Positions 48,186 through 57,709 of a DNA stretch of 64,000 nt are shown in pieces (position 1 is the stretch's first letter; each line of letters begins with the position of its first letter). Source of the stretch: Bacteroidota bacterium (GTDB lineage Bacteria; Bacteroidota; Bacteroidia; Bacteroidales; WCHB1-69). A program made the translations under genes and the position numbers. Below the pieces are notes generated by a model, which did not search any database, was not told the DNA's origin, and saw nothing but the letters and a program-made list of their open reading frames with translations. The stretch is taken from positions 23,028 through 87,027 of the forward strand of contig JAGDMF010000006.1 of the NCBI GenBank assembly GCA_017860455.1, written 5' to 3'.

Positions 48186-49463
48186 ATGAAAAACGATTTA
48201 AAAATTGCAGTTATCGGTCTTGGATATGTTGGATTACCTTTAGCCAGACTTTTTTCAACTAAATATAAAACAGTAGGTTACGACCTGAATCAAGCGAGAG
48301 TTGATCTCTTAATGACAGGGCATGATGATACGTTAGAAGTGGATGATCATTTGCTTCAACAAGCTATTAAAGATGGATTAATCTGTACTACTGATCTTAA
48401 TTTAATCAAAGATTGCAACATTTATGTGGTTGCAGTTCCAACTCCTGTAGATATCAACAACCGTCCCGATCTATTGCCATTGGTTAAATCGAGCACTACA
48501 GTTGCTAAAGTGATCTCCAAAGGAGATATTGTAATTTATGAATCAACAGTGTATCCGGGAGTTACTGAAGAGGAGTGTATCCCTATTATTGAGCAAGTTT
48601 CAGGATTAAAATTCAATATTGATTTTTATGCAGGCTATTCTCCTGAAAGAATCAATCCGGGTGATAAAGAACATACCGTTGAAAAAATTGTTAAAGTAAC
48701 TTCAGGGTCCACTCCTGAAGTGGCTGATATTGTTGATGATTTATATAATTCTGTATTGGTAAATGGAACTTTTAAAGCATCATCCATCAAAGTAGCAGAA
48801 GCTTCAAAAATTATTGAAAACTCTCAACGTGATGTCAATATCGCATTTGTTAATGAATTGGCTAAAATATTCAATGCTATGGGAATTGACACCCATGAAG
48901 TGCTACAGGCTGCTGGTTCAAAATGGAATTTTATTAAAATGACTCCAGGGTTAGTGGGTGGTCACTGTATTAGTGTCGATCCTTACTATTTAATTCAAAA
49001 AGCTCAGGTGTATGGGGTTATGCCAAGAATCATGATTGAAGCTCGAAGATTAAATGACGCCATGGGTGATTATGTTGCCAATCAGGTAGTTAAACTCATG
49101 AATTTAAAAGGTGTGATGGTTAAAGATGCTAAAATTTTAATTTTAGGGATCACCTTTAAAGAAAATTGTCCTGACATCAGAAATACTAAAATTGTAGATA
49201 TTTACCATTCTTTGACTGAATATACTGAAAACATTACCATTTTTGACCCTTATGCTGATATTCATGAAGTGGAAGAAGAGTACGGCTTACATGTTGAAAA
49301 TGGGGATATTAACACATACAAATCCAAATATGATACAGTGATTTTAGCTGTGGCTCATAATGAATTTAAATCCTTAGATCTTCGCTCCTTCTTGAAAGAG
49401 GATGGTGTAGTTTATGATGTTAAAGGGATTGCACAAATGGATCAAATTGACGGAAGGTTATAA
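48186..49463 (+). CDS. Nucleotide-sugar dehydrogenase (WbpO/TviB type)
   Basis: 425 residues; oxidises UDP-N-acetylhexosamine at C6 to the uronate for surface polysaccharide. NAD-binding GLGYVGLPLA at the N-terminus, AVPTPVD, YSPERINPGD, EASKIIENSQRDVNIAFVNE, and catalytic Cys261 in GGHCISVDPYY. By sequence type it fits UDP-GlcNAc/GalNAc dehydrogenases rather than UDP-glucose dehydrogenase, but the exact substrate is inferred. The other sugar genes in the window (13.4-15.9 kb) are far away. Confidence 0.9.
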   Translation: MKNDLKIAVIGLGYVGLPLARLFSTKYKTVGYDLNQARVDLLMTGHDDTLEVDDHLLQQAIKDGLICTTDLNLIKDCNIYVVAVPTPVDINNRPDLLPLVKSSTTVAKVISKGDIVIYESTVYPGVTEEECIPIIEQVSGLKFNIDFYAGYSPERINPGDKEHTVEKIVKVTSGSTPEVADIVDDLYNSVLVNGTFKASSIKVAEASKIIENSQRDVNIAFVNELAKIFNAMGIDTHEVLQAAGSKWNFIKMTPGLVGGHCISVDPYYLIQKAQVYGVMPRIMIEARRLNDAMGDYVANQVVKLMNLKGVMVKDAKILILGITFKENCPDIRNTKIVDIYHSLTEYTENITIFDPYADIHEVEEEYGLHVENGDINTYKSKYDTVILAVAHNEFKSLDLRSFLKEDGVVYDVKGIAQMDQIDGRL

Positions 49464-49465
49464 TT

Positions 49466-50872
49466 ATGAAAATTGAATTTTTAGGCGCATCCGGTGGTGA
49501 AGTTACCGGTAGTAAATTTTTAATCACAACCCATAACAAGATCAAAATCTTGATTGATTGTGGTATGTATCAGGGAAAAGGTCTCGAAACAGACGAAATG
49601 AACCGGGATCTGGGATTTACTCCGGCAGAGATTGACTACCTCATCCTTTCTCACGCTCACATTGATCATTCCGGCTTGATCCCCTATATTTATAAGAATG
49701 GATTCAGAGGTCAGGTTTTTTGTACTCCTGCCACCCGTGATTTATGCAACATCATGCTGGCCGATTCGGGCAAGATTCAGGAAGCGGATACCAAACAGTT
49801 CAATAAGAAGAGATTAGCTAAGAACCTTCCTCCTGTAGAACCTATTTATACGATGAGAGATGCAATGGATAGCATCAATTTATTCGTTAGTGTTCCTTAC
49901 AATATGCCTTTTAAAATCATTCCTGATTGTACTTTCGAATTTAAAGATACCGGACATATTTTAGGGGGCGCTTCTATCTTTTTCACTTTTAAAGAGGGAG
50001 AAAATCTTAAAACGTTACTATACACTTCAGATGTGGGTCGTTACAACAAAAGGATTTTGAAAGATCCATGCCATGATTTACCACAAGCTGAATATATAAT
50101 CACCGAATCCACTTATGGGGATCGTTTACATGAAACCATTGAGGATGCGGAACAAAAATTGATGATGATTGTCAAAGATGCCTGTGCCAAAAGAAAAGGA
50201 AAACTGATCATCCCATCCTTTGCCATTGGCAGAACTCAGGAGATTGTCTATGCTTTAAATCGTCTTCATAATGATCATAACCTTCCTGATATCGATATTT
50301 TTGTGGATAGTCCTTTAGCAGTTTCTGCAACAGAGATATTTAGACATCATCCGGAATGTTTCAATGATGAAATGAGAGAATATATGGTTCAGGATCCGGA
50401 TCCATTCGGATTTGAGAATCTGCATTATATCAGAACAATTGAAGATTCCAAACGTCTGAATAACATCAACCAGCCTTGTGTAATCATCTCTGCTTCAGGG
50501 ATGATGGAAGCCGGACGGGTAAAACACCATCTGGCTAACAATATCAACAATCCAAAAACAACCATTTTGAGCGTTGGGTACTGCTCTCCACGTACTTTAG
50601 GTGCACGAATCATGAGAGGCGATCATGAAGTTTCCATTTTTGGCACTAAATATGCTGTGAAAGCCCAATTGGAACGAATCGACTCATTTTCCGGTCATGG
50701 TGATTATAAAGAGTTGCTTCACTATTTGTCTGGTCAAGATCCAAAACAAGTTAAACAAGTGTTTATTGTTCATGGTGAAGATGAATCAAGAGTAGCATTT
50801 GCTGAACATTTGAAAAAAGCAGGCTTTAAGAAATCCCATATTCCTGCTTTAAAAGAATCTGTAAAATTATAA
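49466..50872 (+). CDS. Metallo-beta-lactamase/beta-CASP family RNA-processing nuclease
   Basis: 468 residues. Zinc motif H63-x-H65-x-D67-H68 (SHAHIDHSG), then the beta-CASP domain (ESTYGDRLH, SFAIGRTQE, DSPLAVSATEIF), and a C-terminal RMMBL motif (FSGHGDYKELL). This layout matches YSH1/CPSF73-like RNA nucleases widespread in bacteria. Cytoplasmic. It starts 2 bases after the dehydrogenase gene and aroC begins 1 base after it, so the four genes to 53974 form a packed operon. Confidence 0.9.
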   Translation: MKIEFLGASGGEVTGSKFLITTHNKIKILIDCGMYQGKGLETDEMNRDLGFTPAEIDYLILSHAHIDHSGLIPYIYKNGFRGQVFCTPATRDLCNIMLADSGKIQEADTKQFNKKRLAKNLPPVEPIYTMRDAMDSINLFVSVPYNMPFKIIPDCTFEFKDTGHILGGASIFFTFKEGENLKTLLYTSDVGRYNKRILKDPCHDLPQAEYIITESTYGDRLHETIEDAEQKLMMIVKDACAKRKGKLIIPSFAIGRTQEIVYALNRLHNDHNLPDIDIFVDSPLAVSATEIFRHHPECFNDEMREYMVQDPDPFGFENLHYIRTIEDSKRLNNINQPCVIISASGMMEAGRVKHHLANNINNPKTTILSVGYCSPRTLGARIMRGDHEVSIFGTKYAVKAQLERIDSFSGHGDYKELLHYLSGQDPKQVKQVFIVHGEDESRVAFAEHLKKAGFKKSHIPALKESVKL

Positions 50873-50873
50873 A

Positions 50874-51848
50874 ATGGATCGATTTGGGAAAATATATGTT
50901 CTGTCTGATTATGGGGGAACTCATGATCCTTTTATGGGCGGAACTATTGAGGGTTGTCCTCCCCAATTCCCATTAGACCTTGATCAAATACAACTCGAAT
51001 TGGCTCGAAGAGCTCCTTCCGATCATTTTACTTCTACCCGGAGAAAAGAACCTGATCAGGTGCAGTTTCTGAGCGGAATTCAAAACGGAATCACAACAGG
51101 TGAGCCAATCACTTTCATTATTCCAAACATAGATGTCAAACCTAATCCTGATACTGTCGATGTGATCAAACCCTCTCATGCCTCTTTTACTTATAAGATG
51201 AAGTATGGAATCACTGATAATAGCGGAATTGGGAGAGCTTCTGCCCGTCAGACAGCTTGTCGTGTAGTGGCCGGTGCAATCGCCAAACAGGTTTTGAAAC
51301 CGTATCAAATTGGTATTGAAACAGAAATGGATCAACAAACACTGGAAATATTGAATCAAATTCAGGCAGATCAAAACTTTGATGATACCGTAGGAGCAAA
51401 AGTAAACGGGAAAATCACCAACCTCCCTGCAGGCTTAGGGGAACCGGTATATGATAAGTTCCACGCCAGATTAGCTTATGCGATGTTGTCGATCAATGCC
51501 GCAAAAGGTTTTGAGATTGGTAAGGGTTTTCAGGCAGCACAAATGGTTGGATCGGAGTTTAATGATATCCAGAATGAAGATTTCAGTTTTAACACCAATA
51601 ACGATGGCGGAGTTCAGGCTGGCATCACAAATGGACAAGATGTTCTGTTTTCAGTGGCTTTCAAACCGATTCCTACCTTGAAAAAACCTCAGAAAAGTAT
51701 CAATTTTGAAGGTGAAAGTGTAACTTTTTCCGGAAATTCTCGAAATGATATTTGTGTTGCCCCTCGTGTATTACCGGTTGTGGAAGCGATGGCAGCTATG
51801 GTAGTTCTTGACTTTATTCTTATAGCTAAATTGGAATCTATATCATGA
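50874..51848 (+). CDS. aroC: Chorismate synthase, short and divergent
   Basis: 324 residues, shorter than the usual ~350-390; forms chorismate from EPSP using reduced FMN. The catalytic histidines are kept: His17 in YGGTHDPF and His102 in PSHASFTYKMKYG. Other signatures have drifted: SGIGRASARQT where GGGRSSARET is usual, and SRNDICVAPRVLP where GRHDPCVVPR is usual. The middle is shortened. Still likely active; it is the only aroC visible. The stop overlaps the next ATG (ATGA). Confidence 0.88.
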   Translation: MDRFGKIYVLSDYGGTHDPFMGGTIEGCPPQFPLDLDQIQLELARRAPSDHFTSTRRKEPDQVQFLSGIQNGITTGEPITFIIPNIDVKPNPDTVDVIKPSHASFTYKMKYGITDNSGIGRASARQTACRVVAGAIAKQVLKPYQIGIETEMDQQTLEILNQIQADQNFDDTVGAKVNGKITNLPAGLGEPVYDKFHARLAYAMLSINAAKGFEIGKGFQAAQMVGSEFNDIQNEDFSFNTNNDGGVQAGITNGQDVLFSVAFKPIPTLKKPQKSINFEGESVTFSGNSRNDICVAPRVLPVVEAMAAMVVLDFILIAKLESIS

Positions 51849-53974
51849 TGAAAAATATATCCGTTTTTGGAAGTTTAAAAACCATTTTTTTGAAAAGAAA
51901 TCTTGTTTTCCTGATGGTTTTCTGTTTGCCTTTCTTTTCTTTATCAGCTCAGGAAGAACCCGAAGAAGCAGACCCCTGTGTTCAAACTTTAGATAAAAAA
52001 GTGGAAAAGCAGATCAAAAAAGCTAAAGAACTGATGAAAGAGGGAAGAACTCAACGTCAGGGGTTAGAAATTTATAGAGAGTTGACTGAAACTGATCCCA
52101 CCATATTGGAAGTAAACTACCAATATGCAATGTTTTTTTATTCCAATCTATATCAGGATAAGTTTGATCGCCCTAAGGATTATAAAGATTTTACCGAGGC
52201 AACTGCTGCCTTTAAACGGTTGTATGATGTTTGTCCATTTTATAAACCAATGGCCAACTTATATGCAGCCAGAACTGCCTTTTTTAGCGGGAATTATGCG
52301 GATGCCATCCTTTTTGCGAAAGTGATTGTTGAGAATCCTGATCTTTTTAAAAATGAAGCCAATATTGAAGAAGCTGAATTTTTGTTAAAAAAATCTCAGT
52401 TTAATCAATTTATTTTTGAGCATGCCCGCCCTTTTGATCCAAAACCACTACCAGGTATTACGACTCAATATGATGAATATTTAGCAACTATTTCTCCTGA
52501 TGGAGAGCAGTTTTATTTCACCCGTAGAGAACCGGTTACCCAAAAATCGGCTGCTTTTTCTTCTGGTGATAGTGATGATAAAGAGTTTTTTTCTTATGCT
52601 AAAAGACAAAAAAGCGGCTCTTTTTCAAGAGGAGAACCATTGCCCTGGCCTTTTAACGATTCTAAAGGGGAAGGAAGTCCTACCATCAACTTAACGAATG
52701 ATATTCTCATATTTGCTCGGGTTAGTGATGGAAAAATTGGAGAAAGTTACTATGCCAATTGGGATCTTTACATCTCTTATCTTAGAAATGGAGAATGGTC
52801 AGAACCTGCCAATATGGGACCCTCTGTGAATACATCAAATTCTTGGGAATCACAACCATCCTTGAGTTCTGACGGAAATACACTCTATTTTGCCAGTGAT
52901 CGGATTGGTGGATTTGGAGGTTCAGACATCTGGTACTCCGAAAAAAATCCGGATGGCACCTGGACTAAAGCTAAAAATTTAGGGCCAATCATTAACTCCA
53001 AAGGAAACGAACGCTCCCCTTTTCTTCATTCTGACAGCAAAACGCTCTATTTCTCATCCGATGGTAAAGCATTGGCATTACAGGAAGATGGAACTTCAAA
53101 AGTGAGTGTTCAGGAGCGCGGATTGCACTTAGGATTGGGTGGACAAGATATTTTTTATTCCAAATTAAACGAAAAAGAGGAGTGGTCTAAACCTGTCAAT
53201 TTGGGATATCCGATCAATACGGAAAATAATGAAGTGGACTTTTTTGTCAGCTTAGATGGTAAAACTGCCTATTTTTCTTCCAATAACATTGAAGGAAAAG
53301 ACTGGAACATATACACCTTTGAACTTTACGAAGATGCAAGACCTAAAAATGTGGTGTTGATCAAGGGGGAAGTAACCGTTGACACTGAAGATTTTTCAGA
53401 TATCACCGTAGAGATCCGGGACACTAATTTGAAAGTTATTGCAACTTCTAAGGTCAATGAAGAAACCAAACAGTACGCCCTCATCACTGAAGTGGATCAG
53501 TACAATCCCGCTCCTATCATTGTAAATGTTAAAAAAGAGGGATTTGCTTTTGATACCCGATTGGTATTACCTTCACTCATCAAAGAAAATGTGGTACAAA
53601 CCCAAGCTGAAGTTAAAAAAGTGGAGATGGGAAAAACCTTTGATTTACATGATATTAACTTTGCCACCAATTCGTATGAATTAACTGAAGAATCGAAGAA
53701 GCTGATTCAGTTATTTAAAGAGTTTCTAATCGAAAATCCCAATATTAAAGTGGAACTTCAGGGGCACACCGACAATGTAGGAAATGCCAAAGATAATCAG
53801 ATCCTTTCAGAAAACAGAGCCCGGGCAGTATTTAACTACTTAGTAGAAAATGGGATTGACTCCACCCGATTAAGATCCAAAGGATTTGGGGCTTCCAAGC
53901 CCAGAGTTTCCAACGAAACCGAAATTGGTCGTGCCAGAAACAGACGAACTGTTTTTGTAATTCTGGAGATGTAA
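51845..53974 (+). CDS. PorE-like TPR-PD40-CRD-OmpA protein
   Basis: 709 residues. Signal peptide to about residue 35 (ending LSAQ), TPR-like helices (residues ~45-190), PD40 propeller blades (GNTLYFASDRIGGFGGSDIWYS and others), a carboxypeptidase-regulatory-like beta domain (~500-580), and a C-terminal OmpA peptidoglycan-binding domain (VELQGHTDNVGNAKDNQILSENRA...GFGASKP...NRRTVFV). This order is the one I know for PorE, the T9SS periplasmic anchor, but paralogues share it. Starts within the aroC stop (ATGA overlap). Confidence 0.85.
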   Translation: MMKNISVFGSLKTIFLKRNLVFLMVFCLPFFSLSAQEEPEEADPCVQTLDKKVEKQIKKAKELMKEGRTQRQGLEIYRELTETDPTILEVNYQYAMFFYSNLYQDKFDRPKDYKDFTEATAAFKRLYDVCPFYKPMANLYAARTAFFSGNYADAILFAKVIVENPDLFKNEANIEEAEFLLKKSQFNQFIFEHARPFDPKPLPGITTQYDEYLATISPDGEQFYFTRREPVTQKSAAFSSGDSDDKEFFSYAKRQKSGSFSRGEPLPWPFNDSKGEGSPTINLTNDILIFARVSDGKIGESYYANWDLYISYLRNGEWSEPANMGPSVNTSNSWESQPSLSSDGNTLYFASDRIGGFGGSDIWYSEKNPDGTWTKAKNLGPIINSKGNERSPFLHSDSKTLYFSSDGKALALQEDGTSKVSVQERGLHLGLGGQDIFYSKLNEKEEWSKPVNLGYPINTENNEVDFFVSLDGKTAYFSSNNIEGKDWNIYTFELYEDARPKNVVLIKGEVTVDTEDFSDITVEIRDTNLKVIATSKVNEETKQYALITEVDQYNPAPIIVNVKKEGFAFDTRLVLPSLIKENVVQTQAEVKKVEMGKTFDLHDINFATNSYELTEESKKLIQLFKEFLIENPNIKVELQGHTDNVGNAKDNQILSENRARAVFNYLVENGIDSTRLRSKGFGASKPRVSNETEIGRARNRRTVFVILEM

Positions 53975-53989
53975 TTGAAAAAATTAAAA

Positions 53990-54850
53990 ATGGCGTTTCA
54001 TCTCAAAACCTATTTGAATCAAAAGTTTCCTTATTTTGAAAATGGGATTCATAAAGGATTGATTAGCTTTTTCTTCTCCTTATTTATTTTTCTTTTTTTA
54101 ATCATTTTTAAACCCACTTTTGGAAATGAAGAAATGGAACATTTATCTCTGTTTACGATCAGTGGACTCTCAATAATCTCCTTTTTATCCCTTCTATTTA
54201 ACCTTTTTATTGTTCCTAAACTATTTAAAAAATGGTTTAATCCTATAAATTGGACTGTTCGAAAAACAATTTTGTTTTCTTTGGAACAGATTGTTGTTAT
54301 TGCACTTGCTAATTATATTTTCCTATTTTATTTCGAGACCAAATTGATCTTGTTTTTTAATTTTTTCTCTATTTTTGCTTTGACCGCATTAATTGGATTT
54401 ATCCCATTGCTTATTCTGATTGTTTATATAGAAAAACATCAACAATATAAGAACCATCAGGCTGCTCAATACATCAATAAAAATCTGAAAACTTTTAAAC
54501 CTGATTTGGAAGACCCTAAAATGACATTTTGGGCGAGTAATAATATTGATCATTTGGAATTATATGAATCTCAACTTCTGTACATTAAATCAGAAGGTAA
54601 TTATATTCGGGTTGTATATCACGAAAACAAGGTAATAAGGAACAAAATGCTCAGACAATCTCTGAGTGCTATGGAGACTTTGCTATCTGATTTTCGATCT
54701 ATCAAGAGAGTTCACAGGTTTTATATTGTAAATCTGAATACCCCTATTTCTGTTAAGGGAAATGCTAAAAATTGCTATATCCAATTTCAGGATTTTGAAA
54801 TGTCTGTTCCGATTTCAAGATCTTTTTATAAAAATTTTCCCACTTCGTAA
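53990..54850 (+). CDS. Membrane-anchored LytTR family transcriptional regulator
   Basis: 286 residues from the ATG at 53990 (an in-frame TTG at 53975 follows the previous stop directly). Four N-terminal transmembrane segments, then a cytoplasmic LytTR DNA-binding domain (LYIKSEGNYIRVVYHENK, LRQSLSAMETLL, IKRVHRFYIVNL). No response-regulator receiver, so the signal is probably sensed through the membrane part. Directly after the PorE-like gene, it may control envelope or secretion genes; this is inference. Confidence 0.87.
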   Translation: MAFHLKTYLNQKFPYFENGIHKGLISFFFSLFIFLFLIIFKPTFGNEEMEHLSLFTISGLSIISFLSLLFNLFIVPKLFKKWFNPINWTVRKTILFSLEQIVVIALANYIFLFYFETKLILFFNFFSIFALTALIGFIPLLILIVYIEKHQQYKNHQAAQYINKNLKTFKPDLEDPKMTFWASNNIDHLELYESQLLYIKSEGNYIRVVYHENKVIRNKMLRQSLSAMETLLSDFRSIKRVHRFYIVNLNTPISVKGNAKNCYIQFQDFEMSVPISRSFYKNFPTS

Positions 54851-54922
54851 CTTAGGGTTCCCATTCATCACATTTTTATAGTTTTCGGTATCTTTCATTG
54901 CTACGGATATCAATCATAGCTG

Positions 54923-54930
54923 TATTTTTG
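54923..54930 (+). promoter_or_regulatory. Bacteroidota -7 promoter box
   Basis: TATTTTTG followed by CAC, 44 bases before the flavoprotein gene at 54974. Confidence 0.55.
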
Positions 54931-54973
54931 CACTTTCAATTCAGTTTATTTAATTTTAAAACTACATATAAAT

Positions 54974-56365
54974 ATGAAAGTATTGGTGTTGAATGGAAGT
55001 CCAAAAGGGAAACTAAGTGTTACCGTTCATAGTGCAAAATTTCTGCAAAGTTTATTTAAAGAGGATCAATTTGAATTTGTAAATATTGGTATTCAAATCA
55101 AACATATTGAGAAAAATTTTAATGTGATTATTGAGTCGATATTAAATGCTGATTTGATACTATTTTCTTATCCAATTTACACTTTTTTGGTACCCTATCA
55201 GTTACACAAATTCATTGAATTGTTAAAAAAATATATTAAAGAAAACCAAATAGATCTGTCAGATAAATTTGTAACTCAAATCACCACTTCAAAACACTTT
55301 TATGATCATACAGCACATCAGTTTATCGAAGACAATGTTCATGATTTGGGTATGCTGGTATTAAAGGGATTTTCTGCCGATATGACCGATCTGTTAAATG
55401 AAAAAGGACAGGCACAAGTTCAATCCTTTTGGCAGTTGATCCATTTTCAAATAACCAACCAGATGATTTTCCCCAAGAAAGCAATTCAAAATCACGAATT
55501 TCAATCTCATATATTGGATATTAATACAGAATATCAATATTCAGAAAATCAAAAGAAGAGCACTAAAGATGTCGTCATTGTTACTGATTTAGAGGAAACT
55601 GATCAGAATTTAATCAATATGGTGCATTATTTCCGTGTTCATTTTTCATATAAAACAAGATTGATCAATTTAAGGGATTTCCCTTTTAAATCGGGTTGTT
55701 TAGGTTGTTTTAAATGTGCAACTACAGGAAATTGTGTTATCCCGGATCAATTTGATCTTTTTTTAAGAAGTGAAATTTTAAATGGTGATGCCATCGTGTA
55801 TGCATTTACGATCAAGGATCATTCGATGGGTTCTTTGTTTAAATTATATGATGACAGGCAATTCTGTAATGGCCATAGAACGGTTTCTATAGGAAAACCT
55901 ATTGGTTATATAGTAAATGGAAGATACGAGCTGGAATTCAATTTACAAACCATCATTGAATCCAGAGCGCAGGTAGGACAACAATATTTAGCTGGGGTTG
56001 CCCGAAACGATTTTGAGGAGAATGGGAAAACCCAAACTCAGCAATCTATTATTCACCTAGCGAAACAAATGGAGTATGCATTAGAAAACAAAGTGAACCT
56101 TCCACAAAATTTTTATGGTATTGGAGGATTAAAGATATTCAGGGATCTTATATTTGAGACCCAGGGTCTTATGAAAGAAGATTATAAGTTTTATAAAAAG
56201 CATCAATTTTTTGATTTTCCGCATAAAAACTGGAAATCCATTTTGTTTATGAAATTCTTTGGACTCCTCATGTCGAATCGATCATTACAAAAAAAGTATG
56301 CACACAAGTTGAATCAATTTATTATACAACCGTACCAAAAAATCATAGAAAGATCCACTAAATAA
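54974..56365 (+). CDS. Two-domain NAD(P)H-dependent FMN reductase / iron-sulfur flavoprotein
   Basis: 463 residues made of two flavodoxin-like halves. The first opens MKVLVLNGSPKGKLSVTVHS (FMN phosphate loop). The second, from about residue 200, contains GCLGCFKCATTGNC, the compact cysteine motif of iron-sulfur flavoproteins, before DQFDLFLRSEILNGDAIV. Probably an anaerobic redox enzyme; the duplicated layout is less common than single-domain forms. A DUF2141 gene follows after 2 bases. Confidence 0.8.
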   Translation: MKVLVLNGSPKGKLSVTVHSAKFLQSLFKEDQFEFVNIGIQIKHIEKNFNVIIESILNADLILFSYPIYTFLVPYQLHKFIELLKKYIKENQIDLSDKFVTQITTSKHFYDHTAHQFIEDNVHDLGMLVLKGFSADMTDLLNEKGQAQVQSFWQLIHFQITNQMIFPKKAIQNHEFQSHILDINTEYQYSENQKKSTKDVVIVTDLEETDQNLINMVHYFRVHFSYKTRLINLRDFPFKSGCLGCFKCATTGNCVIPDQFDLFLRSEILNGDAIVYAFTIKDHSMGSLFKLYDDRQFCNGHRTVSIGKPIGYIVNGRYELEFNLQTIIESRAQVGQQYLAGVARNDFEENGKTQTQQSIIHLAKQMEYALENKVNLPQNFYGIGGLKIFRDLIFETQGLMKEDYKFYKKHQFFDFPHKNWKSILFMKFFGLLMSNRSLQKKYAHKLNQFIIQPYQKIIERSTK

Positions 56366-56367
56366 AG

Positions 56368-56793
56368 ATGAAAAAAATCAGAATTCTAATTTTATTTTTA
56401 ATTCTTACTACCGGTTTGCAGGCGCAAACCTATAAACTGAACCTGGAAATCTCTGATATTTCAAAAGGATCAGGCACCATAGTTATAGCTGTTTTTAACA
56501 ATCAACAATCTTTTAAAAATGAAAAAAATCCATATCTTAAGCAGTTCATTCCCATTAAACAAATAGGGAAATTAGTCATAGAGTTATTACTTCCTCCAGG
56601 GAATTATGCTATTGCAGTTTTTCAGGATTTGAATAAAAATAGCAGATTAGATTTTAACTTTTTAGGAATCCCCACGGAACCTTATGGTTTTTCAAACAAT
56701 CCATCTCCATTATCCATTCCGGAATTTAGAGTTGTTAAAATTCAAATCAAAGGAGATCAAAAGATATTGATAAGACTAAACACTTTGCTTTAA
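56368..56793 (+). CDS. DUF2141 family exported protein
   Basis: 141 residues. Signal peptide ending GLQAQ, then a transthyretin-like beta fold typical of DUF2141: GTIVIAVFNNQQSF, PPGNYAIAVFQDLNKNSRLDFNFLGIPTEPYGFSNN. The DLNKNSRLD part resembles a calcium-binding loop. Periplasmic or envelope location; function unknown. Confidence 0.85.
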   Translation: MKKIRILILFLILTTGLQAQTYKLNLEISDISKGSGTIVIAVFNNQQSFKNEKNPYLKQFIPIKQIGKLVIELLLPPGNYAIAVFQDLNKNSRLDFNFLGIPTEPYGFSNNPSPLSIPEFRVVKIQIKGDQKILIRLNTLL

Positions 56794-56818
56794 TGAGAAT
56801 ACTGAAACAAATTGCGGG

Positions 56819-57661
56819 TTATTTTTTCACAATCTCAACTCTTCTATTTTTGGCCTTACCCTCTTCAGTGCGATTATCTGCAACAGGATTATTTTGACCC
56901 CAACCTTTAGATGTGAGACGTTCCTTTGAGATCCCTTTATTGATTAAAAGATTCATTACACTTTGAGCTCTTTGTTCAGAAAGTGTTTGATTACTAGCAG
57001 CATTACCCACATTATCGGTATGACCTTCAATACTTACTTTTAGATCAGGATTAGTTTTCAATAGGGTGTAAAGTTCCTCGATGATTGGCATTGATTCCGG
57101 TTTAACAGTAGATTTTCCAAAATCAAAATGGATATCTAAAGCAATAAATCCTTTACTATTGATTTCGTCAAGGATAAAATTCGCCTCTATCACTTGTTCC
57201 ATCACTTTTCTCTCTACTATGTAAAGTGTATATTCCCTCGTACTTGCGCTCACTTTTACCCACGATTCTGTATCACCTTTTTTGAATTTTGCTGTAATAA
57301 AACTATAGGAATTGTTTACTTCTACCACTTTAGCGACGATAGTACCACCTGCACTTTTTATGGCATTTTCAAAATTTCTAAAAATCTGAAGCTCAGAAAT
57401 TTCTGTAGATTCCTCATTTTGAACATAGTTGTAAAAGAAGTAATTTCCTTCCACTGTTTCTGTTTTCACTTCATCGTCGGTTCTATTCTCAATGGGGAAT
57501 AAGTAAGCGTTAAAATCCTGATGTTCACATTCATTGATGTAAAAATTCGGAATCCGGTTAAAAAGGTAATGATCCTTACAACCTGTTGCATCTTCTGGCT
57601 GAGCTTGTAGGGTGTAGGAAATAAGTAAGATACTGAAAATAAATAAACTAAATCTTTTCAT
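56819..57661 (-). CDS. OmpA-family protein
   Basis: 280 residues. Signal peptide ending LQAQ; an N-terminal domain of ~150 residues I do not recognise (GCKDHYLFNRIPNFYINECE); and a C-terminal OmpA peptidoglycan-binding domain (IDIHFDFGKSTVKPES-like start, VSIEGHTDNVGNAASNQTLSEQRAQSVMNLL, KNRRVEIV). Anchors the outer membrane to peptidoglycan. First of a long minus-strand run; a one-mismatch -7 box lies at 57692. Confidence 0.87.
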   Translation of the reverse strand: MKRFSLFIFSILLISYTLQAQPEDATGCKDHYLFNRIPNFYINECEHQDFNAYLFPIENRTDDEVKTETVEGNYFFYNYVQNEESTEISELQIFRNFENAIKSAGGTIVAKVVEVNNSYSFITAKFKKGDTESWVKVSASTREYTLYIVERKVMEQVIEANFILDEINSKGFIALDIHFDFGKSTVKPESMPIIEELYTLLKTNPDLKVSIEGHTDNVGNAASNQTLSEQRAQSVMNLLINKGISKERLTSKGWGQNNPVADNRTEEGKAKNRRVEIVKK

Positions 57662-57691
57662 GAAGCACTATTTTTATGAATATTCTATTAG

Positions 57692-57699
57692 CGAAAGTA
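57692..57699 (-). promoter_or_regulatory. Near-consensus -7 box for the OmpA gene
   Basis: Minus strand TACTTTCG followed by C, one mismatch to TAnnTTTG, about 31 bases before the ATG. Confidence 0.4.
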
Positions 57700-57709
57700 A
57701 ACATTTTTT

